DNA of 64,000 nucleotides from Shewanella sp. ANA-3. GTDB lineage: Bacteria; Pseudomonadota; Gammaproteobacteria; Enterobacterales; Shewanellaceae. Where the stretch lies: assembly GCF_000203935.1 (NCBI RefSeq), contig NC_008577.1, positions 3,534,001-3,598,000 on the forward strand, in the 5' to 3' direction. Every line of letters starts with the position of its first letter. Positions within the stretch are counted from its first letter, which is position 1. The position numbers were made by a program, and so were the translations under genes. The notes under the pieces were generated by a model. That model did no database searches. It was not told the DNA's origin and saw only the letters and a program-made list of their open reading frames with translations. Of this stretch, positions 17,574-27,600 are shown one piece after another.

Positions 17574-18383
17574 TTAATCCAGATTCAAAATATCTTTCAC
17601 TTCCGGGAGATCTCTATGAGCCCGCAAATAAACTACCGCGGCACGAGACAGCTTCTCAGTATCTCTTACCATTTTTCGCAACCTATCAGTTGCGTCTTTA
17701 ACATTTCGATGTTCCCTGATATCCCGAACTTCTCGCTCAATATTTAAACGAATCTTATTTCGCTCCCGAACAATTCTGGCTTCATGGAGATGAAAAATTT
17801 CAATTGAATTTTCGACCTTAGTTTTCTGCTCAATTGTTGCCAGTGGCCTAGGCTCAGGTAACCCATCGTTGTCAAACCAAAGCAACTTTTCATCTTGAGA
17901 ATTAAAGGGGTCAAGAAACGAAGGACGCTCCTTCCTCAGCTTATCCAGGTCTTCAGGTGCAATGGCCCTTTCATCCGGATTTTCAAGTGGAAATCGGCAA
18001 GCCTTTCCGCCCTCGGTCTCATCAAATACCCTGCGGCTATTACAAAACGTACAAGCACATCGATAGTTTTGCCAATCGAATGCTAACCACCAATAGCCAT
18101 CGTGCTTTTTATCTTCTTCCACCTTATTCTTTGGCCTGAAGTGATCGACTGGCATATCAGCACGTATATCTTCAGCCTCACAGTACCAACACTTTTTCTT
18201 TAATTTTTCTGGGAGCAAATCATAAAACTGACGCCAAACATTTGAAGAGGCGACTTTTTTTAATATATTTTTCCGCTCTTCTTGGGTTTGAGCCGCAATA
18301 AGCTCAGCCTTAGCTTGGTCAGCCATAGTCCGCCAAGCCTGAGTCAAGCATTCCTCTATGTCATCCTTACAAATCCATCGCAT
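17574..18383 (-). CDS. HNH nuclease of a Septu-like pair (PtuB-like)
   Basis: A 269-residue HNH nuclease (TIGR02646-like family that accompanies AAA ATPases). Two zinc pairs flank the catalytic core: CWYCEAEDIRADMPVDHFRPK (C..C and the DH motif) and YRCACTFCNS. The basic, helical C-terminus probably binds the ATPase. Its ATG overlaps the stop codon of the upstream ATPase by one base (TAATG), so the two are translationally coupled, as in Septu ptuA-ptuB, where the ATPase controls DNA cutting by the HNH subunit. There is no reverse transcriptase nearby, so it is not a retron. Confidence 0.85.
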   Translation of the reverse strand: MRWICKDDIEECLTQAWRTMADQAKAELIAAQTQEERKNILKKVASSNVWRQFYDLLPEKLKKKCWYCEAEDIRADMPVDHFRPKNKVEEDKKHDGYWWLAFDWQNYRCACTFCNSRRVFDETEGGKACRFPLENPDERAIAPEDLDKLRKERPSFLDPFNSQDEKLLWFDNDGLPEPRPLATIEQKTKVENSIEIFHLHEARIVRERNKIRLNIEREVRDIREHRNVKDATDRLRKMVRDTEKLSRAAVVYLRAHRDLPEVKDILNLD

Positions 18384-19984
18384 TAATGACCGGCCTCCTG
18401 ATTGGCGTGGTACTTGTTGCGAAGAAACTCCAGATAATCCGGATCATCTGTCGCCAAATTGAAGCCTAATTGCCCAAGCTCCGAGTTAAGTCTGGCTAGA
18501 TACTGCTCTTCATTCTCTGCAGGAAATCCATTTTCACGCACTACTTCTTCTTTAGATAAAGAATCTTTGGCGGCGAGAGCATTTCTATTACTGAGTTTCT
18601 GATTAGTATCATCATCCAACGTGGTTTGAAGACCAAACATATCACTGCGCAGTATCAAATTTATCCCCATACCCCGTGGGTTTTCAGCAGGCATCTTAGC
18701 GACAATTTGCTGATCACCGTTTCGTTTCATCACTTGAACTTGCTCTTTTTTCAGCTCAGCAATAGCAAGTGGATGATGTGTTACCATCAGCAAATGGCTA
18801 GTTTCATGGTTTGGTACGAAATCGCGGAGGAACTTCAGATACTTCACTGCCCATGAGGGATTGAGATGCGTGTCAGGCTCATCAAGTAAAAATAGGGAGT
18901 CTTTGCCACCAGTAAATTTGAGCAGACCCAATACGGTGAGAAGCTGTTGCTCACCTTCACTGAGTTCTCGGAAGGTGAGAGGGTCTTTACTGCTAGTCAC
19001 ATTCACCCGAATACTAACTTCTGAGATGATTTCTGAAAGCAGCGTACTTTCGAGCATTTTAAACAACTCATCAGGGCTGAGATCTTTGGCAAACTCACGT
19101 AATGCGTTTACATCGGGCAAGAATAGGTGAAAGAACTCATTACGAATATTACTACCAGTCAAAGAGGTATCTTCTTGGCGCGTTACCTTAACCGGTGACA
19201 ACGTGTGTTTAATTAGCTCGTCCAAAAAGCGGCGAACAACGCCCCGCGCACCCCAAAACAATTCACCCTTTTGTTTTGCCCAACCGGGTTGTCGCATCAC
19301 GAAGTGAATACTGTCTAAACCTTCAATGCCTAAGTGCTCGCGCAAGAACGCTTTTTCTGCGCTGTCTTGCTCTGATAAGAAAAAAGCCAATAGTACAAAT
19401 TGACTATGGTGGGGTTTAGCATAGAACAGCGGGCGAATATCGCCCTTTAAATCCAACTCATCTTTAAGCAGACGACGGTAAAAATCGGTGCGATGTTTCT
19501 TAAAGTGATTCTCTAAGCGATCACTGGGGCCAGAATAGTAAGCAAATACATAGTTTGGCAAATATGGTGCTTTCCCTTCCTTATCGCGTTTCACCTTTGA
19601 AAACGGAACGATATTTCCTGATGCAGTCTTGCCAAACATGTCTTCAGATGCGTCTTCTTCCAACAAGTCTCGCACCTGTACTTGATATTGCTTAGCGGTA
19701 GTGCCACGAGTCGGATCGGCATCAATAGTGATTTCCAGCCATCGTTCGCTGGGCTGATTTGGTTTGCGAGGCTCGCCAAGTCGATAAATCAACTCATATG
19801 AAAACGGTGGTTCTTCGCCTAAATCAAGGTTCCTAAATATCGCTACTAACGCTTCCAGCACGTTGGATTTACCCGAACCGTTGCGCCCCACCACCACAGT
19901 CATCAGGTGGTCTTCATCAAAGTCCACCTTTACGTTTTCCAAATTTTTAAATCGAGAACGAATGTGTAATTTATCGACTTTCAT
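18383..19984 (-). CDS. AAA/SMC-type ATPase of a Septu-like pair (PtuA-like)
   Basis: A 533-residue ATPase with an ABC/SMC-like head. Walker A is GRNGSGKS (33-40) near the N-terminus; the signature LSEGEQQLL and Walker B SLFLLDEPDTHLNP follow about 330 residues later, then the H-loop TSHLLMVTHHPLAI. The intervening region lacks the long coiled coil of SMC proteins and has no TOPRIM, so it is PtuA-like, not an OLD nuclease. ATG has AAGGA upstream. The gene follows hsdS by 20 bp and precedes the coupled HNH gene, so it belongs to the long restriction operon. Confidence 0.87.
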   Translation of the reverse strand: MKVDKLHIRSRFKNLENVKVDFDEDHLMTVVVGRNGSGKSNVLEALVAIFRNLDLGEEPPFSYELIYRLGEPRKPNQPSERWLEITIDADPTRGTTAKQYQVQVRDLLEEDASEDMFGKTASGNIVPFSKVKRDKEGKAPYLPNYVFAYYSGPSDRLENHFKKHRTDFYRRLLKDELDLKGDIRPLFYAKPHHSQFVLLAFFLSEQDSAEKAFLREHLGIEGLDSIHFVMRQPGWAKQKGELFWGARGVVRRFLDELIKHTLSPVKVTRQEDTSLTGSNIRNEFFHLFLPDVNALREFAKDLSPDELFKMLESTLLSEIISEVSIRVNVTSSKDPLTFRELSEGEQQLLTVLGLLKFTGGKDSLFLLDEPDTHLNPSWAVKYLKFLRDFVPNHETSHLLMVTHHPLAIAELKKEQVQVMKRNGDQQIVAKMPAENPRGMGINLILRSDMFGLQTTLDDDTNQKLSNRNALAAKDSLSKEEVVRENGFPAENEEQYLARLNSELGQLGFNLATDDPDYLEFLRNKYHANQEAGH

Positions 19985-20004
19985 CGGCTGTCCTTGGCTC
20001 GCTA

Positions 20005-21768
20005 TTATCCTTTGGCAGACTTCTGTGCTAGGGCAAACCAGTCCTGTCCATCGTCACCGCGCTGCAACTTCACAATGGATTTTTCGGAGATGAGCGCCTT
20101 ACGAATATCCAGAAAGAACTGTTCCAGTTGTTCGGTACCACTATCACTGGGATATCCCGCAGCGGCCAATAACTGTTGGCCACTTAGTGGTTCACCGGCC
20201 TCTTTTAATGCATCAACGACTTTGATGATCTGCTTACTCATATGGCTACCAGTCTTTTTTTTTATGTTGCTGCGTTTCGGTTTTGGCTGCTTTTTCATGA
20301 CCTCACGTTCCACCTTAATTTTCTCTAATAAGGCTGCGGCGCTGTTGTCACCACTGATAAGCTCAGGGTTGGCGGCGCGCCAATCGGCGGTCAGTTCACC
20401 CCTGAAGGCCTTGGCCAGAATCGACTGGGTCAGGTTATTCACCCGCGCCAGCGCAGCCGTGGCTTTTTGCTCAATGCTGTCAGCGAAGGCGAACAGTTCT
20501 TCAACACGGCGGACGATTTCGGTTTGTTCTTCTAATGATGGGACTGGAAGTGGACATTTAGCATAATCAATAATAGATAAGTGCTGGATTGCCATCCCTT
20601 GAGCTTTGTCTTTAACAAATCTTTGTGTGAATTCACTATTGGCTAAAAACTCAAGATAATCTTTGTTCATAGAAGTTGAACGTAACCAACACACTGCAAC
20701 ACTTTGGTTAATACAAAACGGCTCATCAGTCCTAACCAAAGCGGCCCGACCAATACTGCCATCTTTTGTTATTAACAAGTCGCCTTTTATTGGTCTGTCT
20801 TTATCTGAAAGACTTTGAAACGCAGAACTTGTTGTAAGTCCTGCGTCATTTATATTTACGTCAAAATACTGCACGTCCTTTGCAGTTAATAGTTTTACTC
20901 CTGAGTCTGATTTAGGCATGGGTTTTGTAAAACCATATGTAATCCATTCAGAAATCTTTCCCCAAGTGGTAAACCCCCAAGACTCAGGCAAGTCAAATAT
21001 ATACTCTGTATCGATTTGACTCTCTATTGTTGATTTCTTTTTTTTAAGTGCAGGATTTTCATTCAATAAAACTGACTTGTTTATTGCATCAGCTTTAACG
21101 ACCTCTTCGCCTGTACCATTGCCATGACTTTCCCGCCACTCTTGCGTCAACTTGCCGCTGACTGCCGCAGACAGGACGGATTGGCGAAAGCTTTTTAGGA
21201 TCTCGGGGATGCGTTCGAGGCGGGCTTTGGTGGTTTCCACCTGCGCCAGCAGGGTATCCAGCTTGTCGGCGATGACTATTTGTTCGGCTAGGGGGGGAAG
21301 GTATAACTCAATGTCTTCTATATCACCTTTTCGAATTGAAGGAACTGTCGTGGACCTAGACGTTTCAGTTAAATCAATCGCTCGCAAAAACTGATATAAA
21401 AATCTATTGCAATCAGATTTGTCTGGGATGACAGCCATAACATTGTTATCAGCCAAACCTGGTTTTCTTACAAATGCCCTTCTATTTAGTTTTACTGCCT
21501 CGCCGATTTTTGCAAACAATGTAGCACCAACAGGGAAGATCTCCCCTTTTAATTCAGCAGCTTCTTCTTTATCCACGTAATGACCAGCAACAGCCAAGTT
21601 TCCATGTTTGCTGGTAACAGCTTTCGAGACATCTCCAACTTTATAAACCGGGTATAAACCTTCTGATTTACCCTGATATTTAATTGGAAAGCCAACGCCA
21701 CTTGAGACTCTAGCTACTGCCCCAATGGTTGTAACAGCCCAGCCTTTGGGCAGATTGACCTCAACCAT
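20005..21768 (-). CDS. hsdS: type I restriction-modification specificity subunit HsdS
   Basis: A 587-residue DNA-recognition subunit. It has two target-recognition domains (about 5-170 and 255-415), each followed by a conserved helical spacer (PPLAEQIVIADKLDTLLAQVETTKARLERI and VPSLEEQTEIVRRVEELFAFADSIEQKA). An unusual C-terminal extension of about 130 residues contains a basic linker (KKQPKPKRSNIKKKTGS) and a winged-helix-like segment (VVDALKEAGEPLSGQQLLAAAGYP). Start: TGATG overlaps the hsdM stop, so translation is coupled. The recognition sequence cannot be read from the protein. Confidence 0.93.
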   Translation of the reverse strand: MVEVNLPKGWAVTTIGAVARVSSGVGFPIKYQGKSEGLYPVYKVGDVSKAVTSKHGNLAVAGHYVDKEEAAELKGEIFPVGATLFAKIGEAVKLNRRAFVRKPGLADNNVMAVIPDKSDCNRFLYQFLRAIDLTETSRSTTVPSIRKGDIEDIELYLPPLAEQIVIADKLDTLLAQVETTKARLERIPEILKSFRQSVLSAAVSGKLTQEWRESHGNGTGEEVVKADAINKSVLLNENPALKKKKSTIESQIDTEYIFDLPESWGFTTWGKISEWITYGFTKPMPKSDSGVKLLTAKDVQYFDVNINDAGLTTSSAFQSLSDKDRPIKGDLLITKDGSIGRAALVRTDEPFCINQSVAVCWLRSTSMNKDYLEFLANSEFTQRFVKDKAQGMAIQHLSIIDYAKCPLPVPSLEEQTEIVRRVEELFAFADSIEQKATAALARVNNLTQSILAKAFRGELTADWRAANPELISGDNSAAALLEKIKVEREVMKKQPKPKRSNIKKKTGSHMSKQIIKVVDALKEAGEPLSGQQLLAAAGYPSDSGTEQLEQFFLDIRKALISEKSIVKLQRGDDGQDWFALAQKSAKG

Positions 21769-23360
21769 CACACTGCCCCTCCCAAGGCTTTCAGCAATGC
21801 ATCCAGCTCGTTGAGCGCAGCGCTTAGCTCCGCCTTGGCTTCCCTAGCCAGTACATCGGGCTCGGGTAGGCTGGCGGCATCGACGCTGTCTTTGTCTTTC
21901 AGCCAACTGATATCTAGCGAGTCGCCCTTGTGGTCACGGATCCAGTCGCGGCTGAAACAGCGCCAACGGGAGTGTACCAGCCTATTATCCACGCCCTGAT
22001 TTTCGTCGGTGTCAGCGATTTCCACCTGCTCAGCACCGAAGCTATATTCCCCTTCAGTACGTGGGCTGAGTCCACCAGCATGTTCGCCGTAAACCTGTTC
22101 AAATGGTGCTAAGTGGTTATCGCTAAACGGAGTTCGTTTGCCAAAGCTTGGCATATTGGTACGAAGGTCATAGACCCAGACGTTTTCGGTACACTGTTCT
22201 TGCTGGTGTTTGTCTTTTGCAGATCCTTTGGTGAAAAAAAGCACGTTAGTTTTCACACCCTGGGCATAAAAGATACCAGTGGGCAGGCGCAGGATAGTGT
22301 GCAGGTTGCACTTATCCATTAAATCGCGGCGGATATCGGTACCCTTACCAGCTTCAAACAACACGTTGTCGGGCAGCACCACGGCGGCGCGGCCACCGGG
22401 TTTTAGGTTGCGGTAAATGTGTTGTAAGAATGCCAACTGTTTGTTGCTGGTATCAAAGGTTAAATCATCACGGGTAATACTGGCCTCGCCGCCTTTGCTG
22501 GTACCAAAGGGCGGATTAGCCAAAATGACATCAGCAGGTTTGAGGCTTTGACCGACATTGCCTAAGGCGTTGCCTAGATGCACTACGCCATCGTCATCGC
22601 CTTCCATGCCGTGAAGCAAACAGTTCATTAAGGCTAAGCGGCGGGTATTGGGGACGAGCTCTACCCCGACATAGGCGTGATAACGCTGAAAATCGATTTG
22701 TTTCAGGCTTAGATCATCATATTCAGGTTGCGCTTTAATATACTCATGGGCGGCAATCAAAAAGCCTGCGGTGCCCGCTGCTGGGTCCTGAATGTATTCG
22801 CCAGCTTGGGGTTTGATGCAACGCACCATACTGTTGATTAATACACGCGGGGTAAAGTATTGTCCTGCACCCGATTTTGTCTCACTGGCGTTTTTCTCTA
22901 ATAAGCCTTCGTATAAATCACCTAACCCATCGCGCTTTGCGCTAAACCAATCAATTTGGTCGAGGGTTTTAGTGATCTGCTCTAAATGGCGTGGCTCACG
23001 CAAACGGGTTTGCGCATCGGCATAGATAGCGCTGATTAACGGGTCGTTGTGTACTTGGACTTCAATGGTTTTTTCTGGGTCATTAGGGTCGAGCATGACC
23101 CGTTTACCTGTGGATAATGCCAGTAACAGTGCTTTGTAGTCGTTAAGCAGGTTGATGCCGGATTTAGTGTGTAAATCGGTCCAGCGATACCCCTCTGGCA
23201 AGGTATGTTTATCCAAGAGTTCGGCTTCGGTATTTTCGTGCACCATTTTGATAAACAGCAGCAAGACTAGCTCGGTGACATAATCAGAATAGTTAATGCC
23301 ATCATCACGGAGGATGTCACAGAGGTTCCAGAGTTTTTGAACGATATCGTTTTGGGTCAT
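21768..23360 (-). CDS. hsdM: type I restriction-modification methyltransferase HsdM
   Basis: A 530-residue N6-adenine methyltransferase, the modification subunit that protects host DNA. The N-terminal HsdM_N helical domain (MTQNDIVQKLWNLCDILRDD...) is followed by the SAM-binding motif QDPAAGTAGF and the catalytic NPPF (282-285). The length is normal for the family and no frame disruption is visible. It is overlapped by hsdS and preceded by fic with a 26-bp gap. Confidence 0.96.
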   Translation of the reverse strand: MTQNDIVQKLWNLCDILRDDGINYSDYVTELVLLLFIKMVHENTEAELLDKHTLPEGYRWTDLHTKSGINLLNDYKALLLALSTGKRVMLDPNDPEKTIEVQVHNDPLISAIYADAQTRLREPRHLEQITKTLDQIDWFSAKRDGLGDLYEGLLEKNASETKSGAGQYFTPRVLINSMVRCIKPQAGEYIQDPAAGTAGFLIAAHEYIKAQPEYDDLSLKQIDFQRYHAYVGVELVPNTRRLALMNCLLHGMEGDDDGVVHLGNALGNVGQSLKPADVILANPPFGTSKGGEASITRDDLTFDTSNKQLAFLQHIYRNLKPGGRAAVVLPDNVLFEAGKGTDIRRDLMDKCNLHTILRLPTGIFYAQGVKTNVLFFTKGSAKDKHQQEQCTENVWVYDLRTNMPSFGKRTPFSDNHLAPFEQVYGEHAGGLSPRTEGEYSFGAEQVEIADTDENQGVDNRLVHSRWRCFSRDWIRDHKGDSLDISWLKDKDSVDAASLPEPDVLAREAKAELSAALNELDALLKALGGAV

Positions 23361-23386
23361 GTTGTTCTCAATTTTGTTGCTGTGGC

Positions 23387-24514
23387 TTATTCGGCCATGG
23401 TGTACGGCTTAATTTGGTTGCTATCGCGCGTCATCAATTGCATCAGTTTAGGGTGCACAAATAGCTTTTCTTTACCGATGGTTAACTCTTCTAATACGCC
23501 GATGTCTGCCAACTGTTTTAAATACACAGATGCGGTTTGACGTTTAGCTATGTCACGCTCGACTAAGTTACCGATACGACAGTAAGGCTGCTCGAAAATC
23601 ACTTGTACCAGTTCGTGGCTGTAGATTTTGGGCAAAGCCGTTCTTACATATTCACTGGTCTGCTCCATTAACTCACGCACGGCGGCAATTTTGCCGCAGG
23701 TCCAACTGGCCATTTGCTCTACGCCTTTGAGCATAAACAGCAACCATGATTGCCAGTCACCTTCGCGGGTCACTTGATTAAGCAGCCGGTAATAATCCGC
23801 CTTATGCTGCACTATGTAGCGGCTGAGGTATAAAATCGGCAAGGTTAGTAATTGCTGCTCAATCAAAAACAATACATTGAGAATGCGGCCGGATCTGCCG
23901 TTACCATCATAAAACGGGTGAATGGCTTCAAACTGGTAGTGCGCAATGGCCATTTTTACCAATGGGTCTATGTCATCTTCAGTGTGAATAAACTTTTCCC
24001 AATTACTTAGCAAATCGCGGATCACCGCTTCACCTGCTGGTGGGGTGTAAATGACTTCACCAGTAGTTTGATTGCTGATCGTGGTGCCTGGAATACGGCG
24101 GATTTCCATATCGGTATCTTTGAGTGTGCTGCAGATTTCAATTGCAGTGGTTACACACAACGGGCGCTGTGATAATTGATGAAAGCCTTGATTCAAGGCA
24201 CTACGGTAACGAAGCGCCTCTTTGGTTGCAGGATCGGCGCCAGTGTCTTCTTGGGAATACTGAAATAACTTATCGGTGGTTGTAACGATGTTTTCAATTT
24301 CAGAACTATCTTTCGCTTCTAGTAATGGCAGCAAGTTGATGAGTAGGCCTTGATTAGGCAATAACTCACCCGCTTGCTTTAATTCAGCAAGGGCCGCTCT
24401 AGCAGGAATACAAGCTTTGAGCACCGCGCGCGTTTCAATACTCTCAAGCGCTGGTGGCAATACTGGCAGCGCGTTGTGCGGTTGATCGGGATACCATGTC
24501 ATGTTTAAATCCAT
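23387..24514 (-). CDS. Fic-domain AMPylase with winged helix, class II
   Basis: About 375 residues. The Fic motif HPFYDGNGRSGR is complete. An N-terminal SSEIEN matches the (S/T)xxxE(G/N) inhibitory helix of self-inhibited class II Fic proteins. The C-terminal 70 residues resemble a winged helix (IGNLVERDIAKRQTASVYLKQLADIGVLEEL). Fic enzymes attach AMP to Tyr/Ser/Thr of target proteins. The start is uncertain: GTG 24529, ATG 24514 or ATG 24502, all without a clear Shine-Dalgarno. A cluster of TGTCGA elements overlaps and precedes the start, so autoregulation is likely. Fic genes are frequent passengers between hsd genes; the target is unknown. Confidence 0.88.
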   Translation of the reverse strand: MDLNMTWYPDQPHNALPVLPPALESIETRAVLKACIPARAALAELKQAGELLPNQGLLINLLPLLEAKDSSEIENIVTTTDKLFQYSQEDTGADPATKEALRYRSALNQGFHQLSQRPLCVTTAIEICSTLKDTDMEIRRIPGTTISNQTTGEVIYTPPAGEAVIRDLLSNWEKFIHTEDDIDPLVKMAIAHYQFEAIHPFYDGNGRSGRILNVLFLIEQQLLTLPILYLSRYIVQHKADYYRLLNQVTREGDWQSWLLFMLKGVEQMASWTCGKIAAVRELMEQTSEYVRTALPKIYSHELVQVIFEQPYCRIGNLVERDIAKRQTASVYLKQLADIGVLEELTIGKEKLFVHPKLMQLMTRDSNQIKPYTMAE

Positions 24515-24520
24515 AAGAAA

Positions 24521-24641
24521 AATCGACACGAAATTACGTGGTACGCAGTTTATGTCGATGCCATCGACATATCAACTTTTAATGTCGAAAAAATAAGAAA
24601 ATATCGACACATTATAAGTTAATGTCGATTACATAGACATT
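24521..24641. promoter_or_regulatory. TGTCGA operator cluster between fic and hsdR
   Basis: Contains a perfect 9-1-9 palindrome ATGTCGATG-C-CATCGACAT (24552-24570), an imperfect one AATGTCGATTACATAGACATT (24621-24641), and single half-sites at about 24522, 24582 and 24603. All lie in the 125 bp between the hsdR stop and the fic start, where a fic promoter would be. The Fic protein's winged helix is a candidate binder. Confidence 0.6.
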
Positions 24642-27600
24642 AACTTGCTTCCCATAAATGCTGCTTTAACTCATCCAATACTTCATCTAAGTGATTGCCT
24701 AAGCGGTTATTGACCCCTTTCACACCACCATCATCACGGAAGCGTTGATTGATAAATTGCTGATCCAGCACGACTTCGTTTTTAAGCTGTTTAGCGAGCT
24801 TTTCTAACCATTTTCGCTGTACTGGCGTCCATGGATGTGAGGCATAAATGTATTCCATAGCTTTGGCGACACGTTGCTCAAATGGGATTAGCGCTTCGCC
24901 CATTGCCGCACGACGAATATGGCCGATGATACTGGCGGCTATCTCTTGGTTAGTTTGATTACGCACCGCTGTCTGCAAGCTAGCCTCTGTGTAACCCGCG
25001 GCATCGAGCAGTAACTTGATCTCTTTTAGCTGCCCGCGGGTTAAATCCCGAGGACGATTAACGACTACTGCCAACGCAGCGCTTTGGTTAATCTGCTCAC
25101 GAATAAAATGCTCAAAGCCTTGCAGATAATCCTCTGGCCGCTGATGCGTACCGTAGCTTTGAGTGCGCTCTCTAAGTTCATCCTCATGCTCGGAGATAAT
25201 GGGTTGATATTCGCTGCCAAGTAAGCTGTTCACCTCAGCAAGTTGTTTGAGTAAGCCTGCATGTTGATTGATGAACACCGAAGCATCTTTAGGCCCTAAT
25301 TGGCGTAAATGGGTATGCAAGTTCTTAGGCTCAACTCCCCATAAGTCCTGAAGTTCATCCAGTTTCTGTTTTAACTCGGGTTTGGCTTCGGCTTTCTTTG
25401 CTGCCTTACGGAGGATGCGCATCACTTTTTGGCCAAGCTGAGTTAATACTACGTCGGCCTGCGTTTCACCTTGTTGCTCGCCGGGAGCGTTTAACGCTCG
25501 TTCCAATGATTCAGGGTCTGAGAGTTCATCAATCAATTGTTCAATAGTGACATTCGGGTCTTTCACCAAGGGGTTCATGGTGTTGACGTCACTTAAAGCT
25601 GCGTAAATATCAACAGGGTCGTAGATGCGAAATACCGTTTTACCGATATCATCACAACGGCGCGTGGCGCGTCCTATCATCTGCTCATACAAAATGCGCG
25701 ATTTGACACGGCGCATAAAGACCAAATTGCAGATTTTGGGGACATCGATCCCCGTCGTCAGCAAATCAACAGTGATAGCGATATTGGGGTAGCGCTCGTT
25801 TTTGTATTGTTTGATGAGCTGGTTAACTTTGTCGCTTTGCCCTGTGATTTTGGCCACTGCCGCTTGATTGTATTCACCGTTATAAATGGCTTTAAACGCA
25901 TCATCTAGCAAGCGTTTGACCATGTCCGCGTGCAGGTCTGTGGCACAGAAAATCAGCGTTTTTTCATCGCCGAATGGGTCTAATTCTTGAACCAATTGCT
26001 CGCAAATGACTTTGTTGAAGTTTTCATTAATCACGCACCGGTTGAAGGCTTCCACCTCAAAATTCAGTTCATCTTCAAGCTCTGCGGATTCAATCTCACC
26101 GGTTTGGGTATTGATGGCACTAACGGTTTCACCCTTAGTGAATGAAATGCCATTTTGCGTTAGCAATGTCTCATATCGAATTGGCGGCTCATGATCGATA
26201 AGCCAGTCTTCGGCGACCGCTTCTCGGTATGAATAGGTATATACCGGTTTGCCAAAAATCTCGGAGGTATGCTTAGCGGGCGTGGCAGTAAGTGCAATTT
26301 TAACGGCATCAAAATAGTCTAAAACACGACGATAGCTTGACAGGTACTGAGCGGCATCACGTGTTGCTATTTCGCCTTCGGTCATTTCTTGGTCGAGCGT
26401 ATATCCACGGTGCGCTTCGTCTACAATGATGCAATCAAACTGATCTAACGGAGGTGGGTTATCGCTCATAAAGACACGTTTCACCATAGCCTGCACGGTT
26501 GATACTTGAATTCGAGTTTCCGCCTCGGCGGCCATATCACCTAATTCAGCAATGTTATAAATGCCAGAAAGTGATAAGTTTTGTTCTAACGAAACCTCTT
26601 TAAAATCATTTTGTGCTTGATCGCCAAGTGCAAAACGGTCAACCAAAAATAGCACCCGTTTGAAGCGCTCCGCTTTTAAAAAACGATAAATTAAACCGAT
26701 GATGGTACGGGTTTTACCGGTACCGGTTGCCATCGCTAGCAGCGCAGAACGCACATTTTGACTAAGTACTGATTCAACGGCTTCAATTGCCTTAATTTGG
26801 TAGTCGCGTAATTTGAGATACCCAAAAGGTTCCTGCTGCAACTTAACTTGCGCCTCTTCTTTACTTCTGTTGAGCAGGTCAAGCAACCCTGTCGGAGTAT
26901 GAAATGAAGGCAAGGCTCGCTTTAAATTACTTGGGTCTCTGACATCCCTAAACCAAGTGCCTGATTGCTCAGCGAGTTGAGGTACATAAGGGCGGCCATT
27001 ACAGGAGTACACAAACGGCACCTTATAATGCGATTCTTGTTCATCAGGCCAAGCAACGGTTCTCCCCGCAACTTCCCAAGCCCAATCACACTCACCCTTT
27101 ATTTTTATGCTGCGGCTATATCTTTCCGCTTGGGATATTTTACCTGCGACATTGATGTTTTCTCTCTTGGCTTCAACTACTACGATAGGTGTTAGACCTG
27201 CAAACAATACATAATCCGCATTACCCGTTGACGTTGGCCACTCCGCAATCGCTTTATATTTGCCTTTCTCAGGACGAGAATTACTGGAATACCTTATTGT
27301 TTGCGTATCCGCGGTCCAACCAGCTTCATTTAGCTGCTGATCTATCAAAATTCGCGTAAGTTGTTCATCGACAACAATGGCTTTACTGGCTTGGAAAGCT
27401 TTACGGCTTAACTTACTTAATTGACTACGTTGCGCTTTATCGTCCTGCTGCTTAGCGTGCTGCTGAATGGCTTTTAACTTTGCTTCGTAATCTTGCTTTA
27501 CACGCTCAAGTTCTTGCTCATGCTGAGCTGCTTGTAGTGCTAGGGCTTTGGATTCTTGATCCATTGCCAAAGCCAATGCTTCATATTCGTCTTTTTCTTG

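Noticed and set aside
17574-19984. Retron (Ec78-like) interpretation of the ATPase/HNH pair
   Set aside because: PtuA/PtuB-like proteins also occur in retrons, but there is no reverse transcriptase gene or msr/msd-like RNA nearby.
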